NCBI GenBank assembly: GCA_949825045.1
Contig: OX463813.1
Location: 248,001 to 312,000, forward strand
Source of the DNA: Argyresthia goedartella
Taxonomy: Eukaryota; Arthropoda; Insecta; Lepidoptera; Argyresthiidae
DNA: 64,000 bases
Reading direction: 5' to 3'
How positions within the stretch are numbered: the first letter of the stretch is position 1; each line of letters opens with the position of its first letter. The position numbers were made by a program, and so were the translations under genes. A model generated the notes under the pieces. It was not told the DNA's origin. It ran no database searches and saw only the letters and a program-made list of their open reading frames with translations. Below, piece after piece: positions 56,229-64,000 of this stretch.

Positions 56229-57749
56229 GAATTTGCGGCCCAACAATTTGTTGCCCCCCAACCGGAGACGGTGGTGTTACCGATCGCCTCTGTGCTTGTT
56301 TGGGATTTGGCGGGCAACACAACATACGTTCGCGCCCTATTAGATTCTGGAGCTCAGGGCTGCATTGTATCGAATGATTTAGCAAAATGGTTGGGCCTCG
56401 ATATAAATAATGTATCGCTGCCGAGGAAATTGGTCCCTGCTGGGGATTACAGGGCAACCCTTCACGGGTTTTGTGATGCCTTTGAACGAGGGTTTGCGGC
56501 AGCGGTTTATTTGCGAACCGTCACCTCCACCGGGGAGGTCGACGTGCGTTTGGTTTTGGCAAAAAGCAAGGTAGCGCCTATTCGGACAAGGATGACGATT
56601 CCAAAACTAGAACTGTCCGGGGCTGCTCTTTTGACCAAACTTTTGAATCACACTCTAACAGTGTTGCGTGGGTCAGTGGTTTTGGAGGATACGGTGTACG
56701 CGTGGACGGACAGCCAGATTGTTTTGTGCTGGCTGAAGGCTTCGGTCCATAACTTAGAGGTTTTTGTTGCGAACCGTGTCTCCCAGATTGTGTCGTCTGA
56801 GGTCCCACTGACCTGGAGACATGTACCAGGAGAATTGAACCCGTCTGATTGTGCATCCAGGGGATGTCGGGCTCCTGAACTCGTTAGACACCATTTGTGG
56901 TGGGGACCACCCTGGCTTGCCAGGAGAGAATCGGACTGGCCCCACAGCCATGTAGTAGTATCTTCGGATCATGGCCCCAGAGCGGCCGTGCATGTTACCC
57001 AGAAGGCTGAGGACCCTGACGCCGGGTTTCTGCTGGACCGGTATAGCTCATGTGTGTTTGTTTGTTTATCCACCAAGGCGGTACATCTCGAGCTCGTTGC
57101 TGATCTCTCGACAGAGGCTTTCATTGCTTGTTTGGATAGGTTTGTTTCTCGAAGGGGACTTCCAACTTTGATCCGCTCTGATAACGGCACTAACTACGTC
57201 GGTGCGGAACGATACTTACGAGAGATAGACAACTTTTTGAATGTAAATAAAGTGGATATTGGAACGGCCCTCTCCCGTCGGGGTATACAGTGGACCTTCA
57301 GCCCACCGAGTTGCCCCCACTGGGGTGGGATTTTTGAGGCCGTAGTTAAGTCAGCTAAGACGCACTTGGGGCGTATAGTAGGTCAGACCGCGCTGACTTT
57401 TGAGGAGCTCGCGACATTGTTTTGTAAGATCGAGGCCGTTCTCAATTCGCGACCGTTGTGTCCGCTCAGCTCGGATCCAAATGACCTGGAGGCTCTGACC
57501 CCAGGCCATTTCTTGATAGGACAGCCACTTAACCTCTCCTTTCCCGCCGTCAGCATAAGCAGCGCGGCCCCGATCACTCTATGTACCGCTGTCAGCATAA
57601 GCAGCGGGATGACTAATATTTTTGAAACCGGTATTTTTTATCCAACGGTTGGACCAATTTTTACGGTTCGATCATGTGTGGACACCCAATTAGACAAACT
57701 TTATGGTCTGTGTGCTAGTTTATGCTTTTCCGTAGAAAAAAATAATTCA

Positions 57750-58740
57750 ACCGCGTTTTGAAAATCACTTTCTTCCGGACGCTCCCAACGTATGTGGTGG
57801 TGAAATTTTATTGAAAGAAAAGTGTGGTTTTTTTGGTGAATTGAGGTAAGTATTTGTTTTATTCATATTTACAACTCTATTTGCGATAAACAAACCACAA
57901 ATCATAGTAAAATTCATCAAGATGTCCAGAAAATCGGCAAATTTACATGATACGTCATGCAACCAGACGGATTCCCCCCAATGCTATTTGTAATTCCAAT
58001 GAGAAATACAGTTAGATTTCAATAAAAAATACACATATCTTATTGGAAATCTTATAAGGAATCCATTTTTATAGGTTTCTTTATCAAAATAATGTACCAA
58101 TTTGCTGATTTTCCGTCAGAAACGTGATCAGGCATCCAATTCACATGCTTCACCCGCACACATAAGCATTCCGCGACGCCATTTTACTCACACACAGACA
58201 GAATCTCACTACAGGGTGCGGGTGTTTTCAGTCATATTCGGTGAAACTCCATATCATAGGTTTCGGGGTGATGTGATGATTGGGGTTTCCATATCAAAGG
58301 TTCCGCGGGTTTATGATTGGAGTTCAGTGTCGATAAGGGGGCGGAAGCCCCTTTTTTTTATCAATGGAAAAATCCAGCATCCAGCGACTTAGAAAAATTG
58401 TGTTAAAAATTGTGTTAAAAAATATATTTTTTGACTGTTATTTTTTGCTTCGGAATCGTGTAGTGCTGCTTTTTGCTATCACTTTTGGTTATAAACATTT
58501 TCCTCGTGCACCTCACCGATTTCGAGATATACGTCATATTATGTTTGTAATATCGATATCTCTATAAATATTGGTCCTAGGGAAAACATGCATATGACAT
58601 AAAATTATGCTCGTAAGACACCCTACACGATGCCCAAGTGAAAATATCAAAATAAAAAAAATAAAAATAAAAATAAAATAAAAAAATAACAAATTTGTGC
58701 CATATTGTGTTAACTTGTCTTTTTAGGCGGATTCGTTTGC
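57750..58740. other. Left non-coding arm of the piggyBac-like element
   Basis: About 1 kb without a recognisable gene. It contains A-rich runs (58645-58690) and short direct repeats such as CATATCA-AGGTTTC/CCGCGGG. It probably holds the promoter of the transposase gene that starts at 58781. Confidence 0.4.
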
Positions 58741-58780
58741 CTGCAAGTTCAGATATGTACTTTTGACAATTTAGTGTAAA

Positions 58781-61252
58781 ATGACAAAAAAATGCCAAAT
58801 TACACAAATTTGTAAAAGTGCACAGAGTGTACGTTTTGATCCTAATGCCTTAGCTACTTTTTTCAGAATGGATCATGACTATCATGCCCAGCTTGCGCGT
58901 CGGTCGCCGCCGGTGCGCATTCTATCCGATGAGAAGCTGGTGTATGTGCGCTCCCGCTCCGGTCGGATGAAGGTAAATAATTGAAATTTCACTCGCATCG
59001 TTTTATATTTATATATATACATATCCATTAATTTGTTCCATTCAGCAGCCTAAACGGTCTGAATATAGTTTTACCAAGTATAATTAAATATTTACCTGGG
59101 AAATGTGAAGTTTTATACTAAAAGGACACAAATAATTATACTGCAAATGTCACTGACTGCCAGTCTGGTATTTTGTTTATATTTAATTTGCCTATTTTAT
59201 TTATGTTATAGATGGTGAAGCAAACAGCTTCTCTGGGCCGGAGCGGGAGCGAGGGCGACTCCTCCCCGCAGCCGTCGACATCAAGGCGCTGCCGGCGCTC
59301 GCTGGCTGAAGAAATGGTGGTAGGTATTCTGATTAGCAAGCAGATAGATCACCGGTGGTATCATACCATTCTTCTCCTCCAACAGGGTGTGGCCTGCCTG
59401 CAGCTGGCCCATTTGAGCGGGGCCTTTGTGCATTTCTCCTGCACCTACTCTTCTATTCCAGCTATCCTTCCATGCTTTCTAGTACCATACCATATACAAT
59501 AATGTATTTTTCTATTTTCACAGTCATCAGCAGCTGGCAGCGGCCGCCGACGTCGGGAAGCGGGGAGGAGCCGGCAGCCAGCAACCTCCAGCAACGCAGT
59601 GGGAGTGAGCTGGTACGTATTTTGATCCAGTACTTTTAATTAAAAAAACTTTACAATCCCCCTCTGTTGTTTCATTTGTTGCTAAAATCGTGTGTTTTTT
59701 TTTTCATAACAGTTGGGCACGGCTGCCACAGCCACGGCGGCCTCCGTGTCCACCGCAACAACAACCACTGCGTTAAATATTGTTAGAGAAACATCCGGAG
59801 CGCGTAAACGCGCTGCAGCTCCAATGCCTGGGTCGTCATCGTCATCGTCGAGAATGCCAGTTCACTCCCGGGTTCTCAATGAAAGTGAGATAGAAAATAT
59901 TGTAAATGAACATTTCATTGAGGACTCCGGAAGTGAACTGGATATCTCTGATAGTGACGTTGACGATGTCGACGCGGTCATTACAACTTCGTCTGATACG
60001 GGCAAATTAGAGCGGAGTTTCGCTGTAGCGGAGGCGGAGGAAATAGAATGCATGCGACCAGAAAGTTTGGTTGATTTGAATGTTAGCCCGCTGCCTGTTC
60101 TAGTAGAGTATGCCGAGATGCAGAATGTTCAAGCAGAAGAATTAATCGGATTTTTGAGAGGACAATTGCAAGGAGAGCATGAGGTGGCTGTCGATATGGA
60201 AGGTGATGAAGTATCTGTGCCGGATGTTGGGGCGGAAACTGTGGTCAGTGCGCCTGACAGCCCGGCCGCTGTGCGCCCGCGTGCTGTCAGCCCGCCTGCT
60301 AGCCCGGACGCGAATGTTTTTTCTTGGTCGAGTGATTTTTCGAATTTCACTGGCCAAGCAGAAACATATCTGCGTTCACCGGGCCCGCAGTCTATATCCC
60401 AGGATCCTACGGATATCTTTTTGAGAATGTGGCCTCGGTCAATCATTGAGATGATTGTCACCGAGACAAATAGATACGCATGGCAAATAATAGGTAAATT
60501 ATCCGAGACAGGTCATATTCCCGCCAGTCTGGACGACTGGCGAGAGACCACAGTCGACGAAATTTATGTATTATTTGCCGTGCTGATCTATATGTCGCTG
60601 TGCTTGAAGACGAATGTCCATGAATACTGGAAGTCTGGTATGTTGGAAATGAAGGAAAATCAGGAAGTTGATGAGCCGCAATCGCTTCTTCATGCTCACG
60701 CGTTTTCTCCATTTTGTGAACAACGAAGAACAACCTACTGGTGTGTCTTCGTATCACAAAAAAATCTTCAAAATTACCCCCATTTTGACACATTGCAACG
60801 ATATATTTCCGAGTTTGTATACGCCACGAAGAGAACTCAGTTTGGACGAGTCGTTGCTTCTATGGAAGGGACGCCTTTCTTGGGTCCAATCCATACGCAC
60901 CAAAGCGGCCAGGTTCGGGATCAAGTTCTACGACCTGTGCGAAGCAACGACTGGTTACTTGCTGAAGACTCTCTTGTACGCGGGTAAAGATTCTTCGATG
61001 CACCAGACGTCCATTCATGGCTTCAGCAACGTTACCGCGAAGGTCGTTCTTGAAGTCATGGATGGGTATCTCGATTTGGGGCATTGCCTTTTCATGGACA
61101 ATTGGTATAAACAACTGCCCTTGACGAGGTACCTCAAATCCCGTGCTACTGATGTCATTGGGACGATGAATCGCAAAAGGGCACACGTCCCTGCTGAGAT
61201 AAAATCGCTCAATGACTCCTGTGGGCATTTATGTCTTGCTAGACACATCTAA
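58781..61252 (+). pseudogene. piggyBac-like transposase, frameshifted and C-terminally truncated
   Basis: Four exons fit in phase: 58781-58972, 59212-59319, 59524-59604 (donor GTGAGC) and 59713 onward. The first three code for a basic, Ser/Arg-rich leader; exon 4 begins with Ala/Thr-rich and acidic sequence. The nuclease part starts near 60370 (FLRMWPRSIIEMIV). A one-base shift around 60655-60668 moves the frame, which then gives MSRNRFFMLTRFLHF, LSLDESLLLWKGR (first D) and CLFMDNWYKQLPLTRYL (second D). It ends prematurely at 61252. The third catalytic aspartate and the Cys-rich end are absent, so the protein cannot be active. The element must have relied on another transposase, or decayed after insertion. 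Confidence 0.8.
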
Positions 61253-61308
61253 ATCAGCCATCAGTGTGTGATTGTAATTCTCCTCCTTCATAGCGTTAGC
61301 GATCCGGA

Positions 61309-61584
61309 TGTTTCTATCTTTTTGTGTGTAATTTTTATGTGTGTATGTGTCTAATGTTTATGTGTTTGTGTAAATAACAATTTCTATTTGTGGCCAACTA
61401 CCTAACTATCTTATAACTTGTATAGAAATTGTTTACTTTAATAGTTGCAATGTTTCTATCTTTTTGTGTGGAATTTTTATGTGTCTAATATTTATGCGTT
61501 TGTGTAAATAACAATTTCTATTTGTGGCCAACTACCTAACTATCTTATAACTTGTATAGAAATTGTTTACTTTAACAGTTGCAA
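61309..61584 (+). repeat. Tandem repeat, about 142-bp unit, two copies
   Basis: Units start TGTTTCTATCTTTTTGTGTG at 61309 and 61451. Each contains a GTGTTTGTGTAAATAACAA stretch. They lie just past the truncated transposase, so an internal rearrangement probably removed its end here. Confidence 0.8.
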
Positions 61585-61820
61585 CAAAATTCTTTTTCAT
61601 TTTTCCGTAATTGTGTACTTTATTCCATTTTTTATACGGTAAAAGTTACAAATATCAGTCAAACAACTATCTAAGAACTTGTATAGAATTGTTTACCTAC
61701 TTACTTACTGTTTACTACTTTTCCATAATTGTGTACTCGTGTGTGTGTAAATATAATGTATACAGTTTCATTGTGCATTAGTACTGTCCTGTTTTTTAAA
61801 CAATTATGTCTCGCCCAGGT

Positions 61821-62048
61821 TTGCTGGAAGAAATATCTTTTTAGAGATAAGCTCGCCTGTTGTTATAAAAATTCTTTTAAGTACATTTTTATGCACAGGG
61901 CAATAAAGAATATGAATATATAACTATATAAATTTTGCTGGAAGAAATATCTTTTTAGAGATAAGCTCGCCTGTTGTTATAAAATTTCTTTTAAGTACAT
62001 TTTTATGCACAGGGCAATAAAGAATGTGAATATATAACTATATAAATT
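61821..62048 (+). repeat. Tandem repeat, 114-bp unit, two copies
   Basis: TTGCTGGAAGAAATATC starts at 61821 and 61935. Each unit carries CAATAAAGAATRTG, a likely polyadenylation signal, so the duplicated stretch is probably the transposase gene's 3' end. Confidence 0.85.
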
Positions 62049-62249
62049 TTTGTTCTTTTTTATTTTTCCAAAACCTAATTACACAATTACACATTAGGTA
62101 GGTGGTAGCTAATTACTAATTACACATTTCAAATAATTGTTTATTTTTTACAAATTTGTGTAATCTTACACTAAATTGTCAAAAGTACATATCTGATCTC
62201 GCATAACACTAGTTAACACAATATTACACTTTGTAAGAACAGTAGGTAT

Positions 62250-63253
62250 CTGTACTTGCGCGTTAACGGAGCCGCGTGGAAACACTTCATATACACATAA
62301 CAACTAAATACTAGTTAACTCAAACTTACACCATACCTACACGAACGAAACACCAGTTTAGCTATTTTACCTAGAATCAAATCACGGCGAAACATTTTCT
62401 TCGTTCCATCTTTGCACACTCTGTATAAACGCATATCGTACACCTGCCGTGACCTTGAGAAAGCCCAGAAACAACACACCGTGACACGAAATAACATGCA
62501 TGATTTTGAATTATTTTTGTATGAAAAGGTACATAGTACGATACACTGTTAGAAAGCCTAGTTTGTCTTCTACTTAGAACCACTAATTCTAGAATGATAA
62601 GTATCAACTATTGCCTATAAATTCAATAATAGTACAAAGTGTTGATTTCTACCTATTTTATACTTTCCTTGCGAGATATGGCGTCCTCACACTTATCATT
62701 TATGATTTAGTGGCAAATACCACTTGTTTTCCTCTTATTGAATAAATTACCTATCCTAGGAACTAAGAAATATAACGCTAGGTAGTCTAGTCTCTTCACA
62801 AATAATTTCACAAGATTTGCATAATTCGCGCGATGCGTCAGTTTACTTTCCGTATTTTATGAAAATTTGAAACGCTGAAATATTCGAAAGTTTCTATAAG
62901 AACACCCTAATGTTTTTATTGTTTTGAAAAGGTTATTTTGTGTAGATTACGTAGGTATCAAACAACATGTACATGTTGTTGATAATTTTCTGATGTCGGC
63001 TAGATTTGTGTCGAGAGGGAGCATTTTCATAGAAGTCTGTGTTTCTCATGCCAGTACAAAAATAAACTAAGGTCACAGTGACATTTTCTACACATTGTGT
63101 AAAGGAGGGTTTCATTAGCTACTCAGATATACAACTCCCATAATTCTAAGTGTTACCATTCCAACAGAATCACTTGATATATTAGTCAAGTGCCGCGCAG
63201 CCCGCACGCTCAAAAACACTCCGGTATTTGTCGTTTTTGACGTCTCGAACTCC
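62250..63253. other. Right non-coding arm of the piggyBac-like element
   Basis: No gene is recognisable. The AT-rich sequence becomes GC-richer over the last 80 bases before the terminal repeat. Confidence 0.4.
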
Positions 63254-63643
63254 CGGGAAAGGAGAGGTTAACGCGTTGCCCGAGCACCCCTTCGAGGGAG
63301 TGAAATTGTATCGGTTGTCAAGGTATCAGATGTTGCAGCAGTTTACTCAGAATTTCTGGAAGCGTTGGTCGCTCGAGTATCTGCATATCTTACAACAGCG
63401 CCTTAAGTGGACTGACAAAACCAGCCCCCCTAGTGTTGGTGACCTCGTTCTGGTTAAGGATGCTAACCTACCGCCACTACGTTGGCGCAGGGGGCGCATT
63501 GTTAACTTGTTCCCTGGCAAGGACGGGACCCCCCGGTCTGCGGAGGTTCTAGTAGGAGGCTCGGTTCTAAAACGAGCGGTAGCAACGTTGTCTCGGCTGC
63601 CTGTAGATTAGGGGACAGGTGGGTGCCTGTCCGGGCGGGTGAT

Positions 63644-64000
63644 TGTTCGATTCCAAATCGATATTCGATCGATGGTTTCGGAACGGCCATTTTTGAATTT
63701 GACGTTGCTGCCAACCTTGCAGTTTTTGACAACTGACTGACGAAAGCCCTCGCAATGTAACGCGTATTGATTAGGGTATTGAAATTAAATCGCAAGCCAT
63801 CTGGAATGTATTCGGGTTCCCCTCAGGATTGTCTATATAGCTGAGTGTGTTGTGGTTCCCCGAACCAGATAAAGTTCGCATTTACGTGGCCGATTGGTTT
63901 TTCCTACGTAACATAACCTGTGTTGGAACACTGTGTTCGTCGAAGCTGGCCTGCCAGTCATACCTGGTTGGCTGAAGAACCTGTCTACCAAGAAGAGCCT
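63644..64000 (+). repeat. BEL/Pao LTR5, cut by the window end
   Basis: The first 357 bp of the LTR are present and match LTR4 with about one difference (TTCCTACG for TTCCCACG). It follows the usual GGGGACAGG...CCTGTCCGGG tract. Confidence 0.93.

Larger units (their letters stand above)
58749..62196. repeat. Internal inverted repeat around the transposase gene
   Basis: TCAGATATGTACTTTTGAC... at 58749-58779 is matched exactly in reverse at 62166-62196. Neighbouring words (ATATTGTGTTAACT and ATTACACAAATTTGTAA) match in the same order on both arms. The transposase ATG (58781) lies at the inner edge of the left arm. Confidence 0.8.
57533..63267 (+). mobile_element. piggyBac-like element inserted in BEL copy B
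   Basis: Perfect 14-bp tips CCTCTCCTTTCCCG (57533-57546) and its complement (63254-63267) are flanked by TTAA on both sides (57529-57532 and 63268-63271). The uninterrupted site CACTTAACGCG is seen in BEL copy A at 12622-12632. Length is 5,735 bp. A degenerate transposase gene lies inside. An internal inverted repeat, perfect over 31 bp (58749-58779 with 62166-62196) within arms of about 100 bp, encloses that gene. Near the left tip the phrase GTCAGCATAAGCAGCG is repeated (57549, 57592). Confidence 0.95.
56229..63611 (+). pseudogene. pol: BEL/Pao pol, copy B (two in-frame deletions, split by piggyBac)
   Basis: It starts as in copy A with the protease LLDSGAQ. It then jumps at 56399/56400 from the protease straight to the start of RNase H, losing what is 9243-10856 in copy A (1,614 bp, 538 codons). 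That block includes the whole reverse transcriptase. A second jump at 57050/57051 removes 11508-12140 of copy A (633 bp, 211 codons), which holds the integrase zinc region and the first catalytic aspartate. Both keep the frame. At 57532 the piggyBac-like element interrupts the DUF5641-like tail, which resumes at 63272 and stops at 63611. The product could not copy or integrate by itself. Confidence 0.9.
53130..64000 (+). mobile_element. BEL/Pao copy B, deleted, interrupted and running off the window
   Basis: Between LTR4 (53130-53673) and LTR5 (63644 onward) lie the leader, gag, a shortened pol and a piggyBac-like insertion (57533-63267). The overlapping part of the two LTRs differs at about one site, so they are a young pair. 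Relative to copy A, pol has lost two blocks. The leader has a tandem copy of AATTGAAATTTGCATTGAAG (about 53937-54001). Right boundary and target duplication lie outside the window. Confidence 0.92.

Overview
The window is animal DNA, almost certainly from an insect and most likely a moth or butterfly. Transposase genes carry short introns, and the mobile elements are BEL/Pao, errantivirus, piggyBac, PIF/Harbinger, hAT, Tc1/mariner, RTE and jockey/CR1. Several dispersed repeats (about 19790-20190 and 23128-23250) look like ones familiar from lepidopteran genomes. I found no convincing host gene, rRNA, tRNA or CRISPR array. The window is a nest of transposable elements in AT-rich DNA.

Layout. 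959-1569 is a piggyBac transposase tail. 1908-3623 is a three-exon Tc1/mariner-type transposase gene with one frameshift. 4140-5425 is a minus-strand LINE fragment. 6019-19214 is a composite BEL/Pao locus: a near-complete element (LTR, gag, pol), an LTR of another subtype, a minus-strand errantivirus fragment (pol and env, no gag or RT), a second copy of the BEL pol 3' end, and a closing LTR. 19215-23513 holds MITE-like repeats and one putative small two-exon gene. 23514-39660 is a PIF/Harbinger transposon with perfect 26-bp inverted repeats and TAA duplications. Its transposase gene is split by a 2.9-kb DNA element (25734-28638) and by a young Ty3/gypsy element with 2.2-kb LTRs (28692-38247). 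39664-45704 holds LINE, gypsy, Harbinger-like and RTE fragments and a heat-shock-promoter-like module. 45705 to about 49740 is a hAT element. About 49742-53129 is a piggyBac element with an intact 627-codon transposase gene. 53130 to the window end is a second BEL/Pao copy with two in-frame pol deletions; it is interrupted at a TTAA by a 5,735-bp piggyBac-like element (57533-63267).

Mechanisms visible in the sequence. The BEL elements place gag and pol in one frame separated by a single UAG in both copies, with no early ATG in pol, which suggests stop-codon readthrough. The gypsy element joins gag to pol at a classic -1 slippery heptamer directly before the gag stop. The Harbinger carries the expected pair of genes (Myb-like protein and DDE transposase), arranged tail to tail. 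The nesting gives relative ages: the Harbinger predates the 2.9-kb element and the gypsy element, and BEL copy B predates the piggyBac inside it.

The best candidate for something undescribed is the 2.9-kb element. It has a 7-bp duplication, AGGGTG ends, and a roughly 741-codon transposase-like gene with a D-D-(C-x2-H)-E pattern that I cannot assign to a named superfamily.
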